From Anniella stebbinsi (lineage: Eukaryota > Chordata > Lepidosauria > Squamata > Anniellidae), in NCBI GenBank assembly GCA_029215795.1, contig JARDYH010000007.1, positions 70,114,763 to 70,178,762 on the forward strand: a DNA stretch of 64,000 nucleotides. The letters are read 5' to 3'. Every line of letters starts with the position of its first letter. The stretch's first letter is position 1. The translations under genes were made by a program, and so were the position numbers. This document shows positions 1 through 11,300 of the stretch, in pieces. The notes below the pieces were generated by a model that was given only the letters and a program-made list of their open reading frames with translations, searched no databases and was not told the DNA's origin.

Positions 1-328
1 GCACCCTCTCAGTCAACCCATTCAGGTGATTCTAGAAAGCCAACCCTGTGCAACAGCTTGGTACAGATCTCACGTATCTGCTGCACTTTCTTAGGCTGGG
101 CAACATTGCAGAGCAAGTCCACCTTTATGGGCTGGTTCCCACTCCAAGAATTTGCCTGTACCTGGGCCTCAGCTAGCAGAGATGGTTCAGATGGTGTCCC
201 TTTATTCCTGTTTTTTTTAAAAAAAGATATACTTTCCACTCTTCATCCAGAAAGGTGGCAGGCTTTATTAATGGCAATTTTTAGTGGCAACATCATGAAG
301 TTCCTAAAAATATGCTTCCTCATTCCAG
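1..328 (+). other. Intron sequence upstream of copy 1 membrane exon
   Basis: From about 240 to 328 this matches the sequence just before the membrane exons of the other copies (ggcaatttttagtggcaaca, then catgaagttcctaaaaata). It is therefore the end of the intron between IgV and membrane exons. The IgV exon and exon 1 of copy 1 lie outside the window. Bases 1-239 hold an antisense reading frame I do not recognise. Confidence 0.6.
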
Positions 329-436
329 TACCTCCTCCGTCGGAATCAGGAATATACATCACCTCTCTTTTGATCATTATTGGGTCCGTGGCTGTGATAC
401 TGGCATTGATTGGAACCCTGCTTTACTTCTTTCTCC
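329..436 (+). CDS. Copy 1 exon: stalk and transmembrane segment
   Basis: 108 nt, acceptor cattccag, donor CC|gtgagt, entering and leaving in phase 1. It encodes VPPPSESGIY, then about 25 hydrophobic residues (ITSLLIIIGSVAVILALIG) and LLYFFL. Confidence 0.82.
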
Positions 437-3220
437 GTGAGTAACACATTGCAAGCTCACACCCCCAGATTCCTGGGTTCTACTAGGAATGCCACGTAAT
501 AACTAGAGCAGGAAAATGATGAGGAACCAGAACTCCTGGTTTCTATCCCCAATTAAGGGAGAGGATGTGTCTGAAGGCTTCCTATTAGCTATTTCAAACT
601 GTAAACTGAAGTGTAGTGTGGGTTGAATGTTTATGTTTGACTCCCAGCCTTCTCCCTCGCTCAGGTGCCCGTTGTCAGAAGAAGAGGACTTCTACCCAGA
701 CCATAACCACACCTGCATTATATGAGAATCTTCCCCCGTCTGGACAGGTAAGGCCTTAGGTTGGCTATGGAAGTTGTTTCCACTGATGAATAATATTTAA
801 AACTGATTTTCAGCATGTATACCAAGCACGGTGCTTTTAAGAGCAACAAATGGGTGAACGGTCCCTGCCCCAGAGAACTTACAATCAGTGGCACAAGACG
901 AGGGCTAGGGATTAAAAACTGAGTGAAGAGAATGGGAAAAGAGTTTGCAGTTCAGTGGTAGAGAACATGCTTTGCATGCAGAACGTCCAAGGTTCAACCT
1001 TCAAGGGAGGGCTAGGAAGGGATCCTGCCTGAAACCCTGGAGAAGCATGGCCTGTCAGTATTGACACTACTGGGCTAGATGGACCAAGGGACTCAATCAG
1101 GATAAGGAAGCTGCCTATGTGGTTATGAGAGGAGCGAGCAGTGCATTTCAAACTTTTAAGGCAGGGTTTTGTAACCTCCGGCCAAATCCAGTCCCACCCC
1201 TTCCAGATTTCCTCCACGTCTACCCAATGATCAGAGACTAGAGCTGCAGAAAAGCAGCCCTCTGCAAAAGCTGAACTGGGCATGCACATTGCCTGCTTAA
1301 TTATTAAGTTATGGATTATGCTAAGTTGTTTGTAATGGCTATTAGTCACATACCACAAAATGTTTGACTGAGGAGACATGGTCTAGAATTGAGCTGCGAC
1401 TTGTATACTTGCTGGGGAAATGTTCAGATTGGGAGGAATTACATCTGGTCCTGCCCATTTTGCTTTGGCCCCACCCACTCTGTCCTTGGCACCGCCCCTT
1501 GAGCCTTCAACCCCGCCCTCTGCTGTGGAAGTGTTTTAATGCTGTGCTTTAATGTGGTGTTTTAATGTTTTTAATATTGTATTTTAATATTGGGAACTGC
1601 TGAGAGATTTTACTATACTTGGCAGGATAGAAAGGCCACAAATGAAATAAGTAACTAATGTAATAAATGAATAAATAACGCAGCCCCCGAGACACATCCC
1701 AAATTCCTATTTGGCCCCTAGCCAAAAATGATTTGCCTCCTCCATGTTACAGTTTACTTTCCACATCATTTTGTCATCTAAGGAACTCCAATGCCTGGCA
1801 AAGGATTCTGGAGCATCTTTCAGGTGCACATTCAGCTCTCTGGCCAGCTTGTTGAAGCTCACACTGTGAACACAGCATGTGCCCTGGAACATGCGATACT
1901 TGTAGCATTTCCCTGCAGTTGCATAAGATTTAGAGGCAGATCAATAGCTCTGGAGAGCTTGGGAAAATTCTCCCCCTGACTGATCTTGATAGAGCCTCAG
2001 TTGAATGTCTATAAACCCCTTCCACATTCAACATCCACCATTTATCTCCTTCCCCATGCTTATTTTCCCCCTTTCTTTTGTATGGGGTTGTGTATGTGTT
2101 TGGCTTTGTTTACCATCTAGCCGAGCTTTCCCCAACCCAGTGCCCTCCCAAAGTTTGGGACATCAATTCCCATCAGCCCCCCACCAGCATAATCAATGGT
2201 CAGGAATACTGGGAGTAAGTAGTCCAAAATATGGAAAGGGCAGCAATTTGAGGAAGGAAGATCAACAGCTGCTGCTGCTGCTGCTACTGGGTAATGGCCA
2301 ACAAATTACATTCAGTATCCTTGTTTCTATTTAAAAATTTGGTCTAGATCAAGCCTGGAAATGCCTCTGCTGACAGCAACATATACCAGGTAAGCAAAGG
2401 CCCATCATGCTTCCCCCTTCTCTCAGAAAGGGCGTCTGATCTGACTCAGAGGAAGCCAGGAATGAAAATCCTCCCAGTGTGTGTTCCAGGGACAACAGAG
2501 CTCCTGTATCTTTGAGTTCAGAGATGGGGAGATTTCAGCAGGTGCGGATTTTCTCCACACCCCTGTGGCACAAGCTGCACCTGCTGGAATTCCCTCCTCT
2601 ACACACCACTACAAAGGTACAAGAGCTCTGTCCTTTTTTATATCTGGGGCGCTTCCAGATGGAGGGCTCCTAGTGCTACCAATCAAAAGGCACTGCAGAG
2701 CTATTCCATCTTTTCCTCCTTATTGGGTTTTTTTTCCCCCTAGTTAGAACAAAATCAGAAGACGCAGTGGGAAAACACGGGAAGGATGCAGATGGAGGAT
2801 ACCTTGAATGAGGCAGGGCACGGTCATAATAAAAGCCTTTGTCTGGAAGCCCCCATGATGACTTTGTACCCCAGGCTGTGATGCCAACATTCCATTGAAA
2901 GATAACACTCTCACCAGGGGCGTCAGTAGAGGGGGCGGGGGGTGACAAGCGCCCCTCCCCAAGGAGCTCAGTACCCCACTCACCCCCACCCCCATCGCTG
3001 GACTCCTGTCATGACTTGAAGGAAAGGCACTTTGCACAGATACAAGCACATTCATATATTATAATCTCTCTAGCTCTTCTACAGTTCAGCTGCAGCTCTT
3101 GAGCCAACAAAGGTTACGCATTTTGCAGTTGGAGTTTCCACTTGACATACCTTCATTTTTTTTTCTCTTCAGTCCCTGCAGCCCGGAAGCCAAGCTGTAT
3201 ATGAGGAGCTGAAGAGGTAG
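329..3220 (+). CDS. Copy 1: CEACAM-like ITAM receptor, 3' part only
   Basis: This is the membrane and cytoplasmic end of a CEACAM-like receptor. Exons are 329-436, 665-747, 2348-2389 and 3173-3220 (stop TAG). All junctions are GT-AG, with phases 1, 0 and 0 between them. The membrane exon encodes a short stalk (PPPSESG) and one hydrophobic span ending YFFLR. The tail is about 57 residues, begins RARCQKKRTS, and carries YENL, YQSL and YEEL. YQSL-x7-YEEL fits the ITAM spacing that SRC kinases phosphorylate and SYK/ZAP70 bind, so an activating role is inferred. YENL lies 17 residues before YQSL, outside ITAM spacing. The ligand-binding exons lie left of the window. It is the only copy here with an intact tyrosine tail. 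CEACAM assignment rests on homology of these exons and the 3'UTR to copies 4-7. Confidence 0.8.
665..747 (+). CDS. Copy 1 exon: cytoplasmic, basic start and YENL
   Basis: 83 nt, acceptor ctcgctcag, donor CAG|gtaagg, phase 1 to 0. It encodes the basic stretch after the membrane (RCQKKR) and ends ALYENLPPSGQ. A decayed form survives behind copies 2 and 3 and, broken, in copy 4. Confidence 0.8.
948..1127 (+). repeat. tRNA-derived SINE
   Basis: tRNA-like head (cagtggtagagaacatgctt, then the B-box-like ggttcaacc) followed by the body ending gggctagatggaccaaggg. The same family occurs at 20220-20310 (fragment) and 30093-30290. It lies in an intron of copy 1. Confidence 0.75.
1130..2340. other. Intron of copy 1, no gene seen
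   Basis: Intronic sequence with T/A-rich repeat-like DNA around 1530-1680 (gttttaatgt units, ending in aataaatgaataaataac) and a fragment near 2145-2220 of a dispersed reptilian repeat (caattcccatcagcccccca). No coding exon was recognised. Confidence 0.4.
2348..2389 (+). CDS. Copy 1 exon: 14-codon cytoplasmic exon
   Basis: 42 nt, acceptor tttggtctag, donor CAG|gtaagc, phase 0 to 0. It encodes IKPGNASADSNIYQ. The final Y-Q joins S-L of the next exon, so the YQSL motif is built across the splice junction. No counterpart was found in copies 4-7. Confidence 0.72.
3173..3220 (+). CDS. Copy 1 terminal exon, YEEL and stop
   Basis: 48 coding nt after the acceptor tttctcttcag, in phase 0. It encodes SLQPGSQAVYEELKR and TAG. 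The homologous terminal exons are at 34982 (copy 4), 43332 (5), 50984 (6) and 62243 (7). Confidence 0.82.
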   Translation, partial: SLQPGSQAVYEELKR

Positions 3221-4830
3221 CAGGTGAACCCACCCAACTGCTGACTTTACTCCTCACTCTAGTCCAGGCCTTGAGTGGTGATGGGTCAATCTATCAAGCC
3301 GGATTTTCCTGAAGGGCTCATTTTTCCAGTGCTAAATTTGTTCTGTGCTGGTACCACAGTGGATTGCGTTGTTGTTGTTGTTTTGTTGTTCTTAATTTTA
3401 GCCACATGGAAAGTTCTAAAGATTTTAATAATCATTTTTCATACATACTTTGGAGGAGGCTTTTCCCCCCATTGAATAAAGCATTTTTGTGTGCATTTTT
3501 CAAATGCATTCCTTTTTTGAGCACATTCTTAAAATATGTGCAGTTTTGTCCGCACTGTTTCAAACGCAGACATTTGCATACACAATGTATGGATCTCAAT
3601 GGCAGCAAATTGTGTTCCAACTCATATACAGGCTTGGGCAGTGTAAATTTGGTGAGTTCACATTGAAAGGTGAACCAAACCGATTTCTCACCCATCCCAA
3701 TCTTGCGTTAGAGAACAGAAAAGAGATTCAAGGTTCAATCCCTTGGTTTGCCTGTGAAAATAACCTCAAGTAGGTGGTTGACCTGAGCGCGGAAAGTGTT
3801 TCGCCTGAATCCTCTGAGGCCTACTGACTGATATTTGGAACAGAGAGCACTGGACTAAGTAGACCTATGGTTGGATCCAGTACTATCAAGCAGCTTCATA
3901 CGTTCAAGCTGAGCCTGCAGAGAGGTAATGGAGCTCACAGCCTCAAAGGAAAGTACAGTGGGATTGGAATTCTCTTTCACCGATTTCATTTTAAAACTCC
4001 TGTCATCTGCGAGCTGCTGCTCATCTCTTCTGATCAGGAGCAATGGAGCATTAATAGAAGATCAGCTGATTCTTTGCTATGGGAACAACTGTCAACTCTG
4101 AACTAATGCCTAAATACTTTCTCAGTCTTGTAATGGGAAGTATATTGACTTCCTATCGCTAAGAATATTAAGACAGAATTTCTTCAGTCACTAATGCTTG
4201 TAAGCAACCGGGTGATGCAATTAAAAAGACATCAAGAATTTCACTGATTCAGTGGCTCAATTCGGACGACACGATAGTCAATGGTGGGTTGACTAACCCT
4301 AACCCTAGGGGATACTCCCCACACAACATGGTAATAAATAATCAACTGTGGTGTGGATGAGGATCAGCGCTGAGTTGACTATGGCAGCATTCAGATGACA
4401 CAATAGTCAATACAACTGACGATTGTTTCCCCCACACCAGTTGTTTATTGTGTTGTCCGAATTGAGCCAGTGTCTCTCTTCCTGTGGGGAAGCCCAGCTA
4501 ATACTACACGCACTACGTCAGAAGAACAATTGGGGCACAGAGCATCTCTTTCCAAAGTTGGAGACCTGCTATCTTGGCAAAAGGGCAAACCAGGGACACA
4601 TCTGTTTGGATGAGTAATGCAAACACGCCACACACAAAAATTACCATGTTTCCTCAGAGAAGTGAGGCCAAACCACCACCAGAGGGCAGCAGCCAATGCC
4701 AAAGTTCTTTGCAAAATACTTTGACATTAGCTGATTCTGGAAACTATTCAACAGAGAGGGGGGAAAGGTGTGTCTGCAATGGATTATTTTCCCTAAATGC
4801 ATTAAATCCACAGTAAGCCTCCATGTAGTT
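3221..4830 (+). other. Copy 1 3'UTR and downstream
   Basis: Two blocks (about 4050-4250 and 4470-4710) match the 3'UTRs of copies 4-7, for example gattctttgctatgggaaca and aggccaaaccaccaccagag. The 3260-4050 stretch is absent from the paralogues and looks inserted. No clear AATAAA was found; attaaa near 4800 is a weak candidate. Confidence 0.5.
4254..4468. mobile_element. Foldback MITE, Harbinger-like, in copy 1 3' region
   Basis: The ends are inverted repeats (GGCTCAATTCGGACRACAC and its complement) flanked by the 3-bp duplication AGT at 4251-4253 and 4469-4471. Terminal GG and a 3-bp duplication suggest PIF/Harbinger. It has no coding capacity. Confidence 0.7.
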
Positions 4831-5960
4831 TTAAAGAAACGGGTGGGTGTGGGGGCTTGAATGGATTGCATCAGGAACAAGCGGTCTCTCCCAGCAGCCG
4901 GCTCCAAGCCTCAATATAAAACCCAAACCTTGCATCCCAGGCTCCAAAGCGTTTTTAAAAATCATACAACCCCTGAATGTCTGCAGAGACAGAATTGTAC
5001 TCCCTCAATGCCCCCAAAGAGCCAGACTAAGGGTCCTTCCATTTCTGCCGGGCAGAAAGGGGGTCCGGTTGAAGTGCTCATCTGACAGGACCTGACTGGA
5101 GAGAGAAAGAGAAGGGGAAGGGTGGAGTGGAGTGGAATAGAAGAGCGAAGAAGCGAAAGAGCAGCTATTCAGCTGAAAGGGATCATAAGCTTGAGCGTCT
5201 GTCTCAGAGTTTTTTAAAAAAAAACATGGAGGCAAACCAGGTGGGGGATTAGGTACGATGGAGGTCTTAGAAGTCTCAGGTAGGATTCACTTGTGCATCA
5301 GCCATTCCGTATTCTTTATGCATTCTGGGCCTCTGCTGAGCCTCAAACTAGGGGATTATGAGCATTACACTTGAGAGCCTAGTGATCCCAACCCCTAAAT
5401 GTAAGTTAAACCCCAAGAGAGAGCCCACTCAAAGTCCCTAGAGAGACAGGTGTGGCTCCGTGACATGATTTGTGTTCCATCCATTAGTTATACCAGGACC
5501 AGATCAAAAGTGCCATCTGGGCCTGTAGCTGGGCGGGGGGGGGGGGGGGGGAGCAGGGGTCTGACACCCCCCCAAATTGTCTCTGCACACACACCTTTTT
5601 ATTTTTTACAAACAAAAGATTAAATTTATTGTGGAAACTTTAGAAAACCAACAAAAAACCCTTTGGTTTTTCTACTTAAAGGTACAAATGTTATTATATT
5701 AAGGCAGTACTGCAGTGGAATTTGCTCAGATGTTCCTAATGGTACATTCAGTTGAGGCTATACCTGGGATGAAGGAATATTTTGACTTGTGTGAATAGTT
5801 CGAGAGAGAGAGAAGGGGCATGTTGTTCAGATTTATAAAGTCTTTAAAATAATGGACAATGGACAATTGGATTCCGTTACATATTCAGACAAAGGAATAA
5901 TTCTTTCTGCACTCAAATTAATCAGTGTATCTTCCTCTTGTGAACATTTTGTCATCTAAA
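4830..5960. other. Intergenic, nothing recognised
   Basis: Spacer between copies 1 and 2 with a poly(G) run near 5535-5551. No exon or named repeat was identified. Confidence 0.4.
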
Positions 5961-5962
5961 AA

Positions 5963-6247
5963 TTGAAGCTATTGGATGTCTCAGTCAGATCAGTAGTCTT
6001 TCTTTTTCCCTTTCTTACTGAAACTATACTAAAACTACTGGGATATCTGAAACCTGTAATGTCACGGCTGCAGCGGAAGAATCTGGATATCAAGTTAGCA
6101 TCCAAAACTATTGGGAAGCAGTTGCAAGAATTGCAAAATGATATACTTTTGAAGCAGTCAGGAAAAGGTGTGAATGTGTTGACTGTGAAGCATCATCAAA
6201 CCATCTTCATAAACTCCCTTAAACTTCAGGAAACCGGAGTTTTATAA
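5963..6247 (+). pseudogene. Possible decayed transposase-like fragment
   Basis: A 94-codon frame contains LLGYLKPVMSRLQRKNLDI followed by a leucine-rich helix-like stretch. The style recalls the central region of hAT-derived proteins, but there is no catalytic motif and the match is weak. It could be chance. Confidence 0.22.
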
Positions 6248-6367
6248 ACTCAGAGCACTGATATAAGTAGAATTTCATGGTTGGAAATATATCAGGAAGA
6301 GAAGTTCAAGAGATGTGTGGGGATGTTTATCAAATTTGTAGTACTTGCTCTGTGCAAAAGAAATTCG

Positions 6368-6395
6368 CAGAGAGAGAGAGAGAGAGAGAGAGAGA
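6368..6395. repeat. (AG)n microsatellite
   Basis: About 14 uninterrupted AG units. Confidence 0.9.
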
Positions 6396-6443
6396 TGTCT
6401 TTCTCAACCTCTTGAATATGCCATCTTTGCACAAAGAGTCTCA

Positions 6444-6780
6444 GGTGCCTCTACACAAGAGGTTTAAAGCTCTTTCAAGTCTCATTAAAAATTTTACCTC
6501 TACATGAGCGGAGCGCAAATCGGAAGTTGAGACGCGTTATCTCTATCCGATTATGCGCATTATCAAATGCACATAAAATAGCAAGTTTTCCTTCTCCACA
6601 GCTGTTAAAGCGCATGTAAACAAGCGATTCTTCGCATTTTAGCCAATTTAAAGTGCCGGTTATACTGCCATTTATATGCTTCATGGTATGTTGTATATTA
6701 AATTAGGCGTAAACGCGATTGTGAGAAAATGCGCATAGTCAGAGAACCAGGCGTCAAACCAAATTCTTGTAGAGGGGGTC
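6444..6780. mobile_element. Harbinger-like MITE, family A
   Basis: The ends GGTGCCTCTAC… and …GTAGAGGGGGTC are inverted relative to each other and flanked by TCA at 6441-6443 and 6781-6783. The interior repeats GCGCAT/ATGCGC. Other copies: 14530-14690 (half), 17677-18027 and 21665-22019. Confidence 0.78.
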
Positions 6781-7064
6781 TCAGAAAAGTGGGCATTGTC
6801 CAGGGGAGGCATCCTGGAAAACTGCAACCCCTCAGCCAGTCTGGAAAGCAGCTGTGATAGGGAAGACATGAGTCCTTTTGGGGTCAGTAAAACCGTTTCC
6901 ATCATATGCTTCCGTCATCAGAAAAAATAAAACAATCTCGCTCTCAGTAGACAACACGCAGTGGAGGCTGGTGGCTTCGATATCAGTGGGCCACTGAATC
7001 TGCTCCGGGTTTCAGTCAGAACCAGCCAGAACTCTGAATGAGCTATCCAAGAGTGAGGCTAGAA

Positions 7065-7770
7065 GCTGCCAACCAGCTGCCCATGAGAAATCCACAAGAA
7101 GCCCATGAGTGCAACCGAACCCTCCCACCCATGTTCCCCAGCAACCGTTGAGCACAGGCATTCTGCCTCTGATACTGGAAATAGCGTCTAACCATCAGGA
7201 CTAGTAGCAATTAATAGCCTTCCCCTCCAGGAATTTGTCCGATTTCCTTGTCAAGCCATCCAAAGTCTTGCGGTAGCAAATTCCATAGTTTGAATCTGCG
7301 CTGTGTGAAGAAGGACTTCCTTTTATGGGTCCTGAATCTCCCACTATTCAGCTTCATGGGATGAGCCCTCTTGGTGTCTAGTATCGTGAAAGAGGGAGAG
7401 AAACGCCTCCCCCTTCTCCACACCGGGCATCATTTTGTACCAGGCATAATCTCTCGCCTCCCTTGTGACCTTCCCTCATCGGGGAGGCAGGGTCATTCCC
7501 TCCATCCTGCCCCGCTTTTCTCTCTCTGCACGTGTTTCTGCCCCTGTGTGGATGGATGGCTTTCAAGGCAGTTGACCAGCGACCCACAAGCAGGACACGG
7601 TGCCACAGCCCCCTCCCACCCATCTTCCCCAGCAACTGGTGCACACAGGCTTCCTGCCTCGGATCCTGGAGGTAGCACATCGCCATCAGGCCTAGCAGCC
7701 ATTGATATAGCCTTCTCCTCCAGGAATGTCTCCAGCCCCCTTTCAAAGCCGTCCATCCATCTCTCCCTCT
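7065..7770 (-). mobile_element. CR1-type LINE 3' fragments
   Basis: Two antisense pieces (about 7065-7440 and 7560-7770) match the LINE 3' region seen in sense orientation at 55300-55560: blocks reading ccagcaactggtgcacacag and gccatcaggcctagcagcca. They abut the CpG island of copy 2. Confidence 0.75.
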
Positions 7771-7839
7771 CTCATCCCCACTGGGGACTGGGACCCCCCC
7801 CCCCAGCTTCTTCCGCCTGCCGGTCCCTCGCCTGCCTTC

Positions 7840-8340
7840 CCCATCGCGGCCCCCTCCCAAGGGCTCTCCTCTCGCCGCCGAGCGCGGATTGCTGCTCTCT
7901 CTTCCAGCGGGCGTCTCCCGTCTCGTGGCTTGTCCGGGGAAGGACTCGCCTTCATCGGGCTGCGGCCGGCCACGCTCTTCCCGCAACCCCGTCACCGTCG
8001 CTGTCCCGTGGGAGGGGGGCACAGGAGCCAGGCGGGGAGAGCCGGCGGCCTGCTCGGAGGAAGCCCGGCCCACGAGGAGGGAGGAGGAGCCGCGCAGGGG
8101 CGGGGGCGATGGCTGTCAGTCCCAACCCGGCGCAGCTGAGGCTCCTAAGGGCGAGGAGTTACACCTGGGACCCAGGCGTCCGGCTGGAGCGAGCGCCCGA
8201 GACCGGTTGCGCCACGATGGGAGCTAGGCGGGAAGCGCAGCGACGGCGTCCGGCTTGCGGGGTGCCGGCATGGAGGAGCTCCTGGCAGGCAGCGCTCCTC
8301 GCAGGTGAGGGGGATCTGGGCCGCGACGTGGGCGGGAGTC
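7840..8340 (+). promoter_or_regulatory. CpG-island promoter and 5'UTR of copy 2
   Basis: GC- and CpG-rich sequence surrounding exon 1. Its segment gtcagtcccaacccggcgca recurs nearly unchanged at 19460 and 27850 upstream of the other exons of this type, so it is a duplicated promoter/5'UTR module. No TATA box is evident. Confidence 0.6.
8217..8304 (+). CDS. Copy 2 exon 1: signal peptide, CpG type
   Basis: 88 nt ending in phase 1 at GCAG|gtgagg. It starts at ATG in gccacgATGG and encodes an Arg-rich start followed by AWRSSWQAALLA. The frame matches exon 1 of copy 4, which is also 88 nt, and supports this ATG over the upstream one at 8109. Confidence 0.72.
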
Positions 8341-11300
8341 GGCAGCTCGCAAAAATAGTGCAACTAACCTGAAAGTGCCTGTTTGAAGGGGGGGGGGATT
8401 TGTCATGGCAAAGGTTTGTGGCACTTTTCTGTTTCAGGTGCTAAAACGTTGACTGTTATGAACCGTGATTGGGAGGAGCAATTCTTACTGTGCGGGGTGG
8501 GGGCTTAGTACGGGCGACTGCCCGGGTATCTGTTATTGGGGTGAAAGTATTCCAACACTGGGAGCAGGGGTGCTCCCAAAGAGTCCCTTTTCTTGCAGGC
8601 TGTATAGGGTGACCCTATGGAAAGGAGGACCAGGCTCCTTTATCTTTAAACAGTTGTGCAGAAAAGGGGATTTCAGCAGCTGTCATTGGTATGCATGCAG
8701 CACCTGGTGAAATCCTCTCTTCTTCACAATAGTTGAAGTTGCAGGTGCCCTGCCCGAGTGACCAGATGCAAAAGAGGGTAGGGCTCCTGCATCTTTAACT
8801 GTTGGGATGAAGAGGGGATTTCACCAAGTGCTGCATGCGTTCAAATGACATCTGCTGAAATTACCTTCTCTATACAACTGTTAAAGATACAGGAGCCCTG
8901 TCCTCCTTAGGTCACCCTAAGGCTGTAGCACTGGGGAAATCTCCTTTCCAAAGTAGGATTGGAGCAAAGCTAGTGACTTAGGAGGACTAGATTGAAAGGC
9001 AGCAAAAATGGCACCACTTACATACAGGAGACCTGATCAGTCAGATTGGGCAAGAGGTTTACAGCTTTCCTTTCTTTATCGTTATTCTCTGTGTAGCTCT
9101 TTGGGTGCAATCCTATGCATGTTTAGACAGGCCAACTCCCAGCATTCCCAAACCAGTTTGATATTTCCTCAACATTCGGTGGGAAAATGTAGCAACCACA
9201 GTTTCAAAATGAGCAAATACATCATATGGGCATGTAATAACAAGCATGAGATGATTGTCCCCCTTCCATGGGATCTCCCATGTGGCAATTCCTTCTGGAA
9301 AATGTTTGGGATTGGTTCATGCATGCATGTTCTTTATTTAATGGTTGGAATATCAGCAGCATCTTGCATGTATGTCTGGCTGTTAGACACAGCTCTTCCA
9401 TATTGAATCACATCATCTTAGGTTACAATCCTACGCACCTTTAGACAGGAAAAAAAAAAGTCCTACAACTCCCAGCATGCCCCAGCCAGCCATGCTGGCT
9501 GGGGCATGCTGGGAATTATATATTTTTTCTGCCTAAACATGCATAGGATTGTGCCTTAACTTTATCTAGTTTTTCTTTAATGATTTTACCTTTAAACATG
9601 AAACCATTACTTTTTAAATAGAAGAAAATAGGAAGGGGGGAAACCTGAAGGGGAGGGGCTGGGGGGCAGGAGGGGGAAGGATTTACTGTTTGTTTATTTT
9701 TCATTTTTTCAATTCAATCTGTTATATTGCTAAGAACAGCAGCAAGAAAGGGAATGTGCTAGCCACTGTTTCGATTATGCTTTTAATCATCTAAAGTGCA
9801 TTGTATATGGTGATTTGTTCATCATTGCGTTGTTACTTTTTAAGATTGTTTAAGCAATATATATATATATATATATATATATATTGCAGTACCACTTTGT
9901 GTTATCAGACTTGTGAGGTGTGTCAAGGACCACTATCCATGACCTGATTCTCAATTAGCTTCCCATACCATTACCAAGATGATCGATTCAGTTTTATCTC
10001 TGCAGAGAAATTCAATCACACAACAAGAATCAAATACAGCTAACAGCTCCTGAAACTCAGAGATTTTCTCTACATGAGCAATTTATTGTATGCTCATGAT
10101 TGTACACTCACAGAAGTTTGTGGGTCATTTACATGACGCCATCAATCTCCAGGAGGTCTCCCACACTTTTCTCTAATAATCTCACTTTTTTAAAAAAGCA
10201 GAAGTAATGCAGTATATAAATAATTGTACGATGTCCACAGCTGGGGACATATAATTCTACCACTAGATGGCAGTGTTTCATTGAACTTAATTGCACTGCA
10301 GAGAGGGGAAGTTTTAAATTCAAAATTATGTGATTGTCGTCTAAAGGAGTCTGTCATAAATGTGGTGCAGGGGGAGGGTCCTTAATATAGAGACATGCAG
10401 AGACAGGATAGAACATATCAGCAAATAAGAGCTGCTTCACTTGATTAACAGCATCCTGTTTGTGCCAATGCTGGTGGAAACAAGAAGGCTGGGAACAATT
10501 TGACTCTGATTGTCTCTCATAACGGTGTGAATTAGATAAGCAAGTAATAAATACAACTGCACAAGTAATAAATACAACTGCTTCTAGACTCCAGAGTGAA
10601 GCAAATGGTAATGAGTGTAAAACTTCTCCAACATTATTTAGTGGTAGGATACAGGACAACTGAAAGATTTCTCTGAAGTTCATCCTGATAAGAGATGAAA
10701 TATATAAGAATCTACAACTGCATTTAAATACACTCAATAACATGAAACATATTTCGAAAAACAACGCAGCCTTCTTTCACACCTTTTGGGGGAAGTGCCA
10801 GGGCCCAGGAATCAGTGAAATTTCTGGGACACACCATCATAGAGACATGCAGTGGGGAGGGACCGTAATCATTAAGTGGTAAAGTGTATACTTTGGATGT
10901 GGAAGGCCCCAGGTTTGATCCCGGCATCTCCAAGAAGGGCAAGAAAACTCCTGCTTGGAGAACTACTGCCAGTTAATGTCAAAAATACTAGGCTAGTTAG
11001 ACCCTAATATCAATTACCTGGTCAGGTACATAATGCTAACCTCCCTCCCTTGCAGAGAAGTAAGCAGCCACACATAATTTCAATTGATGATATCAAACCA
11101 GCACTAGTCCAGCTTTACTCTTCCATCTTTTCAACCCTCTGTTGAAAACTACACTACCAGGGTTTCCTCTCCTACTTGTATGGCCAATTCCAGAAGGTAG
11201 GGGGTTAATGTTCTGTGCCTTGGCAGCTGTGATGTGGGGTTCCACAGAACTCTATCCTATCTTCCATGCTGTAACATCTACATGAAATTGCTGGGGGAGG

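Noticed and set aside
9..239. Antisense 76-codon frame resembling a protein fragment
   Set aside because: The composition looks protein-like, but I recognise no family, it lacks splice context and it may be a retro-fragment. Left unannotated.
948..1010. tRNA-like sequence (also 30100-30160)
   Set aside because: A- and B-box-like segments belong to SINEs; no cloverleaf with intact anticodon arm is evident.
4290..4310. Telomere-like ctaaccctaaccctagg
   Set aside because: Only two to three units, inside a MITE; not a telomere or interstitial telomere array.
7371..8372. 333-codon plus-strand frame
   Set aside because: GC-rich open frame over CR1 fragments and the CpG island. Only its last part, the signal exon at 8217-8304, matches a real paralogous exon.
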